Assembly: GCA_022821985.1 (NCBI GenBank)
Contig: JAJECP010000040.1
Coordinates: forward strand, 1 to 32,668
DNA length: 32,668 nucleotides
Direction: 5' to 3'
Source of the DNA: Acidimicrobiia bacterium
Lineage (GTDB): Bacteria > Actinomycetota > Acidimicrobiia > Acidimicrobiales > Poriferisodalaceae
Shown here: one piece after another, positions 15,933 through 23,658 of the stretch
How the letters are laid out: every line of letters begins with the position of its first letter
How positions within the stretch are numbered: position 1 is the stretch's first letter
The notes under the pieces: model-generated
Seen by the model: only the letters and a program-made list of their open reading frames with translations
Databases searched by the model: none
What the model was told of the DNA's origin: nothing
Position numbers and translations under genes: made by a program

Positions 15933-16138
15933 ATGAGACCTGATGAGTGCCGGGGGGACGTTGGCGGCGTCGAAGGCGGGCGTTCGGCGCGCCGGCGTGG
16001 CCCCGGCGGGAACCCGTGGACTGTCAGGCGTGATGAGCCGAAACTACGCGACCGGCCGTTCCCGCACTGCAGCCGCGTTTGCCTGCCGGAGCTGATGCGC
16101 CAACCGGACCGGTGCTGCTCGGTGGGTAGCTTGCGCTG

Positions 16139-16489
16139 ATGGGTACTGCACCGAGTCTTGACGGGCGCACATTTGCCGGTGTCTCGAATGATCCTGCGGG
16201 CGATGTGGGCTCGGAGACGCGCTTCGAGTACCACGAGGAATCCGACGGGGTCGTGTGGGCCCGCTATGAGGGCGGCACTGTGCGGCTCGGTCATCTCGTC
16301 GGGCGGCGCGACGGCGACGGCTTGGACTTCCGGTACTCGCACGTGACCACGAGCGGCACCACGGCCAACGGGCACTGCAGTAGCCGCATCGTCGTGTCAG
16401 CCGACGGCCCGCTGGAGCTGCACGAGGAATGGGAATGGGAGAGTCAGCCCGGCAGCGGCACCAGCCTCGTCCGCGAGATCGATGAGTGA
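16139..16489 (+). CDS. Conserved small beta-strand protein
   Basis: A 116-aa protein with the pattern LDGRTFAGVSNDPAGDVGSET, then FEYHEESDGVVWARYEGGTVRLGHLVG and ELHEEWEWES. This is a conserved soluble family often mislabelled as N-acetylglutamate synthase, although it has no acetyltransferase motif. It resembles an antiparallel lipocalin-like sheet. Its last 8 bp overlap the start of the DUF4032 gene, so the two are probably co-translated. Function unknown. Confidence 0.75.
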   Translation: MGTAPSLDGRTFAGVSNDPAGDVGSETRFEYHEESDGVVWARYEGGTVRLGHLVGRRDGDGLDFRYSHVTTSGTTANGHCSSRIVVSADGPLELHEEWEWESQPGSGTSLVREIDE

Positions 16490-17804
16490 GCAGCCGTTCA
16501 GGTCTGAGTTCGCAGCCGAGTCGGGGCTCACGATCCTCACCCGGCAGGGCCATCCCGACTATCTGGATCTGCCGTGGGACCGGCCGCTCGCGGAATGGCA
16601 CGACGTCACCGAGCGGCTGATCCGGGTGCGGCGGGGGCTCAGCCGCCACGTCGTGCGCATGGTGCAGTACGACGGCCGGGTCTATGCCCTCAAGGAGACC
16701 GAGCAGGCGCTGGCCGAGCACGAATACCGCGTGCTGCGCCACCTCGAAGACGAGCGGCTGCCGGCCGTGCGTGCCGTGGGCGTGGTGAGCGGGCGGCGCG
16801 CCGCCGACGGCTCGGCGCTGCAGTCGGTGCTCGTCACCCGCTTCTTGGACTTCGCCCTGCCGTACCAGTACCTGTTCCGCACCACGTCGCCGTCGCTGCT
16901 GCGCGACCGGCTGCTCGACGCGGCCGTGGTGTTGTTCACCAGGCTGCACCTCGAAGGCGTGTACTGGGGCGACATCTCGCTGGCGAACATCCTGTTCCGG
17001 CGTGATGCGGGCGCCTTGATGGCGTACCTGGTCGACGCCGAGACCGCCGAATGCCGGCCCGCCCTCACCGATGCGCTGCGCCGCCACGACCTCGACCTCG
17101 GCGTCGAGAACATCACGGGGGGCTTGTACGACGCCATTGCCGGCGGGCTGCTCGAAGACGACGTGGACCCGGTCGAGATCACCGACGACCTGCTCGACCG
17201 GTACCACCGAGTGTGGGCTGAGCTCACACGCGAAGACGAGATCTCCGCCGACGAGCGGTGGCGCATCAACGAGCGGATCGGGCGCCTGAACACGATGGGG
17301 TTCGACGTGGAGGAGCTGTCTGTGGTGCAGTCGTCCGACGGCTCGCGGCTGCGCATCCGGCCCGTCGTCGTGGAGGAAGGGCACGCCCACCTGCGCCTAC
17401 GCAAGCTGACCGGGCTGGAAGTGCAGGAGAACCAAGCCCGCACGCTGCTCAATGCGCTCGACGCCTACGGCCTGTCGCTCGAGCACGACGCCGGCGGACC
17501 GCTGCCCGAGGCGGTGAAGGCGTACCGCTGGTTGTCGGAGCGCTACGAACCGGTCATCGCCGCGATCCCGGCCCGGTACCGCGACCGGCTCGACGATGCC
17601 CAGCTCATCTACGAGTTCATCGAGCACCGCAACGAGCTCTCCCGAGCCGCCGGCCGGCAGGTCGAGAACCCCGAGGCCCTCGTCACGTTCGTCAACGACG
17701 TGCTCGAAGCGCTCCCCAAGGAGAAAGCCATCATCGACCAGGAAGACGACGCCGACCCCTACGACGCCTTCCTCCGCCGAACCGGCGAGACACGGAGCGT
17801 GTGA
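16482..17804 (+). CDS. DUF4032 protein with kinase-like N-terminal domain
   Basis: A 440-aa actinobacterial DUF4032 protein. The N-terminal half resembles a lipopolysaccharide-kinase (Kdo/WaaP)-type fold: VYALKETEQALAEHEYRVL (Lys and helix-C Glu), GVYWGDISLANILF (catalytic loop with Asp and Asn) and YLVDAETAE (metal-binding Asp). The C-terminal half (from about 250) holds the DUF4032 domain with RINERIGRLNTMGFDVEEL and a long helical end. Substrate unknown; phosphotransfer activity is inferred from motif conservation. It overlaps the upstream gene by 8 bp and faces the sulfatase gene across 102 bp. Confidence 0.85.
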   Translation: MSEQPFRSEFAAESGLTILTRQGHPDYLDLPWDRPLAEWHDVTERLIRVRRGLSRHVVRMVQYDGRVYALKETEQALAEHEYRVLRHLEDERLPAVRAVGVVSGRRAADGSALQSVLVTRFLDFALPYQYLFRTTSPSLLRDRLLDAAVVLFTRLHLEGVYWGDISLANILFRRDAGALMAYLVDAETAECRPALTDALRRHDLDLGVENITGGLYDAIAGGLLEDDVDPVEITDDLLDRYHRVWAELTREDEISADERWRINERIGRLNTMGFDVEELSVVQSSDGSRLRIRPVVVEEGHAHLRLRKLTGLEVQENQARTLLNALDAYGLSLEHDAGGPLPEAVKAYRWLSERYEPVIAAIPARYRDRLDDAQLIYEFIEHRNELSRAAGRQVENPEALVTFVNDVLEALPKEKAIIDQEDDADPYDAFLRRTGETRSV

Positions 17805-17906
17805 GGCGGCGGTCGCCGGCGGCCTGGTTCGCGCACGCGGGCGACGGCCACATCCTGGGCACCGGCGTGCCGACATAGACGAGAGTGGCTTCGGCGGAGC
17901 TGCTGG

Positions 17907-19457
17907 TCAGGGTGGGGCGGGGATGCGGCTGCCGCGGCTGGTGTTCAACCAGTTCATGCCGTCGCGGACGTACTCGCCGGCGGCGTTTCGCTGCGGGCTG
18001 TAGTCCCACCAGTCGATGTCGGCGGCGTGTGCCGCGGCGCTCACCACCCGCCGGGAGCGCTGCGACGCGAGGACTTGGTCGCGCAGTGCAGCGCTGTCCC
18101 AGCGATCGGCGGTCTCTGCGGCGAACGCGGCGGCCAGATCGGCGTGGGCAGGGTCAGCCGCCAGGTTGTTGCGCTCGAGCGGATCGTCGACCAGGTCGTA
18201 CAGCAGGGCCGGGTCGCCCTCGCAGTGGATCCACTTGTGGCGTCCCCGGCGGATCATGAACATCGGCTGGGTGGTCAGCACCGCCGTGTACTCGCCGATC
18301 GCCTCGCCGCCGCCCTCGCTACCGGCGCCGCTGCCACCGCCGCCCGACGCCAGCTCCCACAGGCTCCGCCCCGCGGGCGCTGCGCTCATCTCGGGCCAGC
18401 CGTCGCTGCCCCCGTCGGTCGCAATGTCGAGCAGCGTCGGCAGCAGGTCGACCAGCGAGCACACATCGGGCACGGCACGGTTGGCCACGCCCGGTCCGGC
18501 CATCACGAACGGCACCCGCGCCGCCCGCTCGAAGAAGCACATCTTGAAGAACGTGCCGCGGTCGCCCAGCATGTCGCCGTGGTCGCTGATGGCGATCACG
18601 ACGGTGTCGTCGGTACGCCCCGTCTCGTCCAGCACCTCCACCAGGCGCCCGACCCACGAGTCGAAGTAGCTGGTGTTGGCGTAGTAACCGTGGCGGGCGT
18701 TGCGGCACTGCTCCTCGGTGAAGCCGACGCCGTCGGCCCCGATGCCCTGGCGCAGCCGCCGGGTGTGCGCATCGACGGCGTCGGGAGCCATCGGGTCGGG
18801 CAGGTCGATGCTGTCGTGGTCGTACAGGTCCCACCACTGCGACCGGGCCTCGTAGGGATCGTGGGGATGGGTGAACGAGGCCACCACGAAGAACGGCCGC
18901 TCGTCGGGGGCACGGGCCAGGTCGTACAGGTGCCGCACCGCAGCGAACCCGACCTCCTCGTCGAAGTCGTGCTGGTAGTTGGTCACCACCGGACCCGCTT
19001 CGGACAGGCTGGCCATGGTGTACCAGTCGCTCGGCGGCCCCGACGCCGCATCCCAGTCGGGCGTGAGCGCAAAGCCCGAGGGGTAGATGTCGGTGGTGAG
19101 GCGCTGCTCGAAGCCATGGAGCTGGTCGGGGCCGATGAAGTGCATCTTTCCCGACAGCGTCGTGCGGTAGCCCAGAAGTCGCAGGTAGTGCATCAGCGTG
19201 GGCACCGACGCCGCGAACTCAGCGCCGTTGTCCCACGCTTCGATCGACGCCGGCAGCTGGCCCGACAGCATCGAGAACCGTGACGGCGCGCACAGCGGGA
19301 AGTTGCAGTAGGCCGCATCGAAGCGCACGCCGCGCTCGACGAGCGCATCCAGCGCCGGGGTCTGCACCACCGGATGGCCGTACGCACCGGTGAAGTGGGG
19401 CGCCAGCTGATCCGCCATCACGACGAGGATGTTCGGGCGTCGTCCCGAGCGCGTCAC
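17907..19457 (-). CDS. betC: Choline-sulfatase-like arylsulfatase
   Basis: A 516-aa sulfatase from GTG 19457, 2 residues before RPNILVVMADQ; the longer frame upstream is not conserved. The Cys that is oxidised to formylglycine lies in CAPSR (about 56-60). Metal and substrate motifs include MADQ near 14-17, GKMHFIGPDQ, HPHDPYE and SDHGDMLGDRG. The C-terminal DWWDYSPQRNAAGEYVRDG block followed by NWLNTSRGSR resembles the end of choline-sulfatases, which release choline from choline-O-sulfate. The exact ester is not certain from sequence. No signal peptide. A formylglycine-generating enzyme would be needed and is not in the window. It lies 37 bp downstream of the DUF983 gene. Confidence 0.85.
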   Translation of the reverse strand: MTRSGRRPNILVVMADQLAPHFTGAYGHPVVQTPALDALVERGVRFDAAYCNFPLCAPSRFSMLSGQLPASIEAWDNGAEFAASVPTLMHYLRLLGYRTTLSGKMHFIGPDQLHGFEQRLTTDIYPSGFALTPDWDAASGPPSDWYTMASLSEAGPVVTNYQHDFDEEVGFAAVRHLYDLARAPDERPFFVVASFTHPHDPYEARSQWWDLYDHDSIDLPDPMAPDAVDAHTRRLRQGIGADGVGFTEEQCRNARHGYYANTSYFDSWVGRLVEVLDETGRTDDTVVIAISDHGDMLGDRGTFFKMCFFERAARVPFVMAGPGVANRAVPDVCSLVDLLPTLLDIATDGGSDGWPEMSAAPAGRSLWELASGGGGSGAGSEGGGEAIGEYTAVLTTQPMFMIRRGRHKWIHCEGDPALLYDLVDDPLERNNLAADPAHADLAAAFAAETADRWDSAALRDQVLASQRSRRVVSAAAHAADIDWWDYSPQRNAAGEYVRDGMNWLNTSRGSRIPAPP

Positions 19458-19494
19458 CGAGCGGAACCTACACCCAGCCTCGGCACCGGTTGGA

Positions 19495-19860
19495 TCAGTC
19501 GAAGTCGGCTGGGGTCGGTGGCCTGACCAGCGCGTCGATTGCCGTCCACAAGGTGCGCGACACCGGGTCGAACAGCACCGGCACCACGACGCCGACGGGT
19601 GCTGCGATCGCGAGCAGCAGGCCACGGCTGACGTCGGTGCCCCAGACGAGCATGGCCACCACGACGGTCAGGATCACGACTGTTGCCGACACCACCGTGT
19701 TCACCGCCACGGCGCCCAGCCAGTGACCTTCCATGCGCTCGAACTTGAGGCCGCAGTGGGGGCACCGCTCTCGTATGGCGAACAGCCCCCAGCGCCGAAA
19801 CAGGCCGCGACCCCCGCACGACGGGCAAGCCAGCGTCAATCCGCGCAACAAAACGCGCAC
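19495..19860 (-). CDS. DUF983 zinc-ribbon membrane protein
   Basis: A 121-aa protein if started at GTG 19860, which aligns best with family N-termini (VRVLLRGLTLACPSCG); a TTG at 19881 would add 7 residues but overlaps a possible -10 box. Two CPxCG pairs (CPSCG and CPHCG, 18 residues apart) form a zinc ribbon. Two hydrophobic helices follow (AVNTVVSATVVILTVVVAML and LLLAIAAPVGVVVPVLF). Function of DUF983 is not established. It is probably co-transcribed with the sulfatase, and its promoter region contains the palindrome at 19889-19916. Confidence 0.82.
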   Translation of the reverse strand: MRVLLRGLTLACPSCGGRGLFRRWGLFAIRERCPHCGLKFERMEGHWLGAVAVNTVVSATVVILTVVVAMLVWGTDVSRGLLLAIAAPVGVVVPVLFDPVSRTLWTAIDALVRPPTPADFD

Positions 19861-19888
19861 CCCCGAAGTCTGCCCGCACAATATCAGT

Positions 19889-19916
19889 CATAAATGCAAC
19901 AAATGTTGCATTTATG
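19889..19916. promoter_or_regulatory. Perfect 12-bp inverted repeat, divergent operator
   Basis: CATAAATGCAAC and GTTGCATTTATG are perfectly complementary, separated by AAAT. It lies between the divergent DUF983 and HTH-nucleotidyltransferase genes. Its right arm includes TTGCAT, a plausible -35 box, with TAGGGT (-10) 18 nt further. A protein bound here would block that promoter. The adjacent gene encodes an HTH domain, so it is the obvious candidate ligand. Confidence 0.7.
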
Positions 19917-19929
19917 CGCTCATCATCGT

Positions 19930-19935
19930 TAGGGT
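19930..19935 (+). promoter_or_regulatory. -10 box of the HTH-nucleotidyltransferase gene
   Basis: TAGGGT fits TANNNT, 18 nt after TTGCAT and 6 nt before ATG 19942. No ribosome site lies between, so a leaderless transcript is likely. Confidence 0.45.
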
Positions 19936-19941
19936 GCCAGC

Positions 19942-20565
19942 ATGGACTTCGTGCATCCGGTCAATGCCGTGATCCCTGGAGCGCAAGGACACGTGCTTGC
20001 TGTGCTTGCGGAGACATCTGCCGAGCTCAACCTGCGCACCGTGGCTCGGTTGGCCGGCGTGAGCGCATCACAAGCGTCGCGAGTGATGCCCGACCTCGTG
20101 GATCTCGGCCTAGTGGAACGACGGGAGGTGCCGCCGTCATCGCTCTTCCGTCTCAATCGCGAGAACGAGGCCGCTCGGATTGTCGTCGAGCTCGCGCGAC
20201 TGCGAGACAACGTGCTCCAACGAATCGGTGCCGCTGCAGGGGACCTGCCGCAACCGCCTGCGAGCATCATCGTCTTCGGGTCATTCGCCCGTCGCGAAGC
20301 GGACCGGGCCAGCGACATCGATGTCGTCATCGTGCGCCCGGACGGGGTCGACCCCGACGATGACGCATGGACCGAGGCAATCCACCGGTGGCGCGAGAAG
20401 GCCGGAGCAATCGCAGGGAATGACGTCGAGATCATCGAGGTCGGGTTGAGCGCAGCCGTCGAGAAGCTGTCGGACGGCGGGCATGTGTGGGAAGAAATCG
20501 CCCGCGATGGCTCAGCGATCTACGGCGCGTCCCTCGACGAGCTTCGGGACATGGCCGATGCCTAG
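19942..20565 (+). CDS. HTH-fused MNT-type nucleotidyltransferase
   Basis: A 207-aa protein. Residues about 29-60 form a winged helix-turn-helix (LRTVARLAGVSASQASRVMP). From about 108 there is a minimal nucleotidyltransferase: FGSFARREA with Gly-Ser at 113-114, then SDIDVVIV with catalytic Asp 125 and 127. MNT proteins often serve as antitoxins of HEPN ribonucleases by AMPylating them; here the HTH suggests it is also a repressor. No HEPN partner gene follows: the next gene is convergent and starts 30 bp later. It may act alone or in trans. The promoter carries a perfect palindrome, supporting autoregulation. Confidence 0.85.
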   Translation: MDFVHPVNAVIPGAQGHVLAVLAETSAELNLRTVARLAGVSASQASRVMPDLVDLGLVERREVPPSSLFRLNRENEAARIVVELARLRDNVLQRIGAAAGDLPQPPASIIVFGSFARREADRASDIDVVIVRPDGVDPDDDAWTEAIHRWREKAGAIAGNDVEIIEVGLSAAVEKLSDGGHVWEEIARDGSAIYGASLDELRDMADA

Positions 20566-20595
20566 GTCGGCGCGCACAAGACCAGTGTCGGCTGC

Positions 20596-21192
20596 TCAGG
20601 TGCAGGAAGTGCCGACTGGGAGCTGTACGGGGATCTCTTCGTCGTCGGACGAGGCGAGCAGCTCGACGCAGCCGGGCGCGTCCACCCAGATGCCGCCTGC
20701 CCAGACGATCCACTCACCACGATCGGCCCCGCACGGCCAGCCGCCCACGTACTCGGCCGATCCTGCCTCGCACGCGGGTCCGTGTGAGTCGCAGGGGCCG
20801 GCTGTCAGCGCATCTGCAGTCCCGAACTCGCCCTGCCCATAATCGAGGAAGGCACCGCCCGGGGCCTTCACGATCTCCAGCGATGCCTGCTGGGCGCGGC
20901 GCACGAGCAGCCCGAACTTTGCGAACCGGTAGTCCTCGAAGCCAGAGCCCTCCGGCCCCGATCGCCCGAGCTGCAGCTGGCCCGAGGGCAGCGCGATGAA
21001 CCCGCCGTCCATGCCGTGTGCGGAGTAGAACTCACCCAGCAGCTCGTCGGAGACTATGTCGATGACATGCAGGCATTCGACGACCCGATGGCGAGGTCGA
21101 TCTTCGGCCGCCTGATTGTCGGCGGCATTTCCGGTGCAACCCAGGACGATCCCGAAGATCAGTGCGACACCAACGACCCGCATCGCCCTCAT
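20596..21192 (-). CDS. Small secreted lipoprotein, unknown
   Basis: A 198-aa protein with a lipoprotein signal: MRAMRVVGVALIFGIVLGC, lipobox Cys at residue 19. The ATG at 21183 is an equally possible start. The mature part is acidic and Trp/Gly/Cys-rich, with cysteines (GPCDSHGPACEAG, GGWPCGADRG, APGCVEL, GTSCT) that could form disulfides outside the cell. Family not recognised. The first codons overlap DNA related to a Phd antitoxin gene (see 21184-21337), so the start region seems to have been assembled from a toxin-antitoxin remnant. Confidence 0.7.
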   Translation of the reverse strand: MRAMRVVGVALIFGIVLGCTGNAADNQAAEDRPRHRVVECLHVIDIVSDELLGEFYSAHGMDGGFIALPSGQLQLGRSGPEGSGFEDYRFAKFGLLVRRAQQASLEIVKAPGGAFLDYGQGEFGTADALTAGPCDSHGPACEAGSAEYVGGWPCGADRGEWIVWAGGIWVDAPGCVELLASSDDEEIPVQLPVGTSCT

Positions 21193-21337
21193 CGAGCCCC
21201 TGGCTGGTGGCGAATGCCGGAGAGCAGAACAGCTACTTGCTGCGTCGAGTCCTGACACAGAATGGGCTGGCCACGCGGCGCTCACGACCTGATCATTGCG
21301 GCCACGGCACGGGCCGCGAAGCGCACGGTCATCACCG
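21184..21337 (+). pseudogene. Fused remnant of a Phd/PIN toxin-antitoxin module
   Basis: Bases 21184-21273 align without gaps to the antitoxin gene at 24671-24760 (69 of 90 identical). Bases 21274-21337 align to the toxin gene at 25082-25145 (60 of 64 identical). The join is the 10-mer GGGCTGGCCA, which corresponds to a 10-bp direct repeat GGGCCGGCCA present in the intact module at both 24751-24760 and 25072-25081. The remnant therefore looks like the product of a deletion between those repeats in an ancestral copy, removing the antitoxin end and most of the toxin. In antitoxin frame it reads ALIEPLAGGECRRAEQLL then SSPDTEWAG, and hits a stop soon after the join. Confidence 0.85.
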
Positions 21338-21376
21338 GAAGGGATTCGAGAAGTACCGCGCAATACTCGCCACGCC

Positions 21377-22987
21377 ATGAAGCGAACCCTGATCGTTGCC
21401 GCGGCTTCGGCTGCGCTGATGCTGCTGGCAGCCATTTCCGCGGCGTGCAGCGCTGCCCCCGACGCACCCGGTGAAGGCGGCGGCCCCGCCACAACCGGTT
21501 CAGCGGCGGCTGCGATCGCCGACGAGGCGGCGGCCACCGCGGCCTCGTCCGCAACATCGGCACCAGTGTCGCCAACCACGGTGGCGACGCTGCCGCCGAG
21601 CACGACCGCACTCGCGGAACCAGACAGTGGTGCCAGCCTCGCCGCCGAGATCGAGGGCCGCTGGGAAGGCACTGTCGACGTGCCGGGGTTGGGAACCCTG
21701 CCCGTCGCGATCGAGCTGCATGTCGGCGACGATGGCCTCGGCGGCACCATCGATGTCCAGGGCAATGTCGGACTGCCGCTGAGCGCGCTGGTGCTGGAGG
21801 GCACGCGCCTGCGCTTCGAGCTGCAGTCGCCGCTTGGGCTCATCAAGTGGGATGGCGAGCTGCGAGACGGAGTGATCGAGGGCGAATTCACCCAGCTCAG
21901 CAACACGGGAGCCTTCACGTTGCACCGTCCTGGGGCCGAGCCGGACGTTGCTGCAGAGTCCGACCCAGTCGATGGTCACCGCTCCGAGGAAGTGACGTTC
22001 GCCAATGGTGCTTTCGTCCTGGCCGGCGAGGTTGCCCTGCCCGACGGCGACGGTCCCCATCCTGCGGTCGTCCTCATCAACGGCAGCGGCGATCAGGACC
22101 GTGATTCAACCATTGGGCAGTTCCGGCTCTTCGCCGATCTCGCCGGTCACCTCGCGCAGGCGGGCATCGCCTCGCTGCGCTGGGACGACCGGGGCGTGGG
22201 CGGCTCGGATGGCTATGGCCCGCACACCACCCTCGAAGATCGGGCAGGTGACGTCGAGGCCGCAGTCGAGCTGCTGCGCACGCACCCCGACATTGACGCC
22301 GACCGCATCGGCCTCATCGGTCACAGCGAAGGAGGCTTCATCGCCCCAATCGTGGCCAACCGCACCGACGGCGTCGCCTTCGTGGCACTGCTGGCCAGCT
22401 CGGCCGTGCCGGGTGACGAACTGCTGCGGATGCAGCTGCTGCGCATCCTGACGGTGGCCGGCACACCGCCGGACGAGATCGCTCGCCAACAAGCTCACCA
22501 GGAACTGATCTTGCAGGCGATCCTGACCGGTGAAGGCTGGGGCGAGGCGGAGATTTCCACCCGGGAAGCGGTCCGTCGAGAACTCGAGAGCATGTCCGAG
22601 GAGCAACGCGAGTCAATCCCTGATGAGGAGGCCTTTCTGGATATCTCTGTCGAGCAGCGGCTGTCCCCGCTGCGTAGCCGCTACTTCCGATCGTTGGTCA
22701 TCCACGACCCTCGGCCGGACCTCGTCGGCCTCGAAGTGCCGGTGCTAGCGCTGTTCGGCGAGCTCGACACGCAAGTGCCGCCCGCAGCCAACGCAGCAGC
22801 ACTGTCCGAGGCGATCGCGGCATCCGCCATTCCGAGCTACGCCATCGGCACCGTCTCCGGCGCCAACCACCTGTTCCAAGCGGCGGTCACCGGCAGCCCC
22901 GACGAGTACACCGAGCTGGCGCCCGAATACGCCCCCGAGTTCCTGCAGCTCCTCACCGACTGGCTGACCGCGCAGACCAGCCGCTAG
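21377..22987 (+). CDS. Secreted alpha/beta hydrolase (probable lipoprotein)
   Basis: A 536-aa protein. An N-terminal signal ends near Cys 24 (ISAAC), followed by a long Ala/Thr/Ser/Pro-rich linker to about residue 88. Next comes a beta-rich domain (about 90-200; GRWEGTVDVPG, IELHVGDDGLGGTIDVQG), then an alpha/beta hydrolase: INGSGDQDRD (oxyanion region), LRWDDRGVGGSDG, IGLIGHSEGGFIAP with the nucleophile Ser, GELDTQVPP with the acid and GANHLF with the His. The layout matches predicted serine aminopeptidase S33/hydrolase proteins with an N-terminal binding domain. Substrate unknown. Its upstream region is made of the Phd/PIN remnant. Confidence 0.85.
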   Translation: MKRTLIVAAASAALMLLAAISAACSAAPDAPGEGGGPATTGSAAAAIADEAAATAASSATSAPVSPTTVATLPPSTTALAEPDSGASLAAEIEGRWEGTVDVPGLGTLPVAIELHVGDDGLGGTIDVQGNVGLPLSALVLEGTRLRFELQSPLGLIKWDGELRDGVIEGEFTQLSNTGAFTLHRPGAEPDVAAESDPVDGHRSEEVTFANGAFVLAGEVALPDGDGPHPAVVLINGSGDQDRDSTIGQFRLFADLAGHLAQAGIASLRWDDRGVGGSDGYGPHTTLEDRAGDVEAAVELLRTHPDIDADRIGLIGHSEGGFIAPIVANRTDGVAFVALLASSAVPGDELLRMQLLRILTVAGTPPDEIARQQAHQELILQAILTGEGWGEAEISTREAVRRELESMSEEQRESIPDEEAFLDISVEQRLSPLRSRYFRSLVIHDPRPDLVGLEVPVLALFGELDTQVPPAANAAALSEAIAASAIPSYAIGTVSGANHLFQAAVTGSPDEYTELAPEYAPEFLQLLTDWLTAQTSR

Positions 22988-23186
22988 CCCTGTCATCGCC
23001 GGCTGATCTTGTTGTCGGCGATTCGCTTGCTGAATCTGCACGAGCTGGCGAGGTGATCGAAGCCTGGTCTGCCCCATGAGCGGCCGTACTGACGGTCAAC
23101 CGCTGACGGAGAAAATATATCGCTATTTTCATATCATTTCACATAGTATCACCATATGACACACCGCGAGGAAGGTGGACAGAGCC

Positions 23187-23642
23187 ATGGCGACTATCGT
23201 TGAAGGCATGGACGCCGGGGCCGGGGCCGCTGCTTCACCGCAGCCGATGGCACCTGTGGTGCTTGACGACGCCACGCTGGAACGGCTCGCCGCCTTGCTG
23301 CGTGCGGGCCAGCAACCGGCCCGCCCGGCATGGCAGATGTCGCTGCTGGTGACACTTGCGGGAGCGCTGATCGCGGCCGCCACGGCCGGCTATTTCTCGC
23401 TGCGCGGTGACATCGCGTCGCTCGGTGCCAGCGTGAGGGCGGAAAACGCAGCCCTTGAGACAGGTCTGCGCTCGGAGATTGCTGCGGTGGAGGAGAGTCT
23501 GCGTTCGGAGATCGCTGCGGTCGAGGGAAGTCTGCGAACCGAGCTGCGAGAGTTCAGGGCCGAGTTCAACGAGGTCGCCTTGGATCACACTCAGCGCCTA
23601 GCGCGCCTCGAAGCAGCTCACCCCCACCCCGCTGCTCAATAG
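23187..23642 (+). CDS. Single-span membrane protein with coiled-coil repeats
   Basis: A 151-aa protein from ATG 23187 (a GTG at 23175 is possible; GAGGAAGG lies just before). The N-terminal ~50 residues are Ala/Pro-rich. One membrane helix follows (MSLLVTLAGALIAAATAGYF), then a coiled coil made of 11-residue repeats LRSEIAAVEES / LRSEIAAVEGS / LRTELREFRAE. It resembles hypothetical proteins with DUF1640-like coiled coils. The start MATIVEGMD echoes MASTVEQME of the antitoxin at 13504, possibly by chance. An AT-rich promoter region lies at about 23110-23160. Confidence 0.72.
   Translation: MATIVEGMDAGAGAAASPQPMAPVVLDDATLERLAALLRAGQQPARPAWQMSLLVTLAGALIAAATAGYFSLRGDIASLGASVRAENAALETGLRSEIAAVEESLRSEIAAVEGSLRTELREFRAEFNEVALDHTQRLARLEAAHPHPAAQ
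23463..23561 (+). repeat. 33-bp tandem repeat inside the coiled-coil gene
   Basis: Three 33-bp units (23463-23495, 23496-23528, 23529-23561, the last diverged) encode 11-residue repeats starting L-R-(S/T)-E. Near identity of the first two at DNA level suggests recent duplication. Confidence 0.75.
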
Positions 23643-23658
23643 CCCCCGACCACGCCCG

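Noticed and set aside
16044..17390. 448-codon minus-strand frame opposite DUF4032
   Set aside because: Composition is antisense-like, and the plus-strand frame has conserved kinase-like motifs.
18027..19283. 418-codon plus-strand frame opposite the sulfatase
   Set aside because: No recognisable motif; the sulfatase on the other strand has all catalytic motifs.
19942..20595. MNT/HEPN toxin-antitoxin pair
   Set aside because: The nucleotidyltransferase is present, but the next gene is a convergent lipoprotein with no HEPN features.
20596..21918. 440-codon version of the lipoprotein gene
   Set aside because: The upstream part is antisense to the hydrolase and the remnant; a signal peptide begins at 21192.
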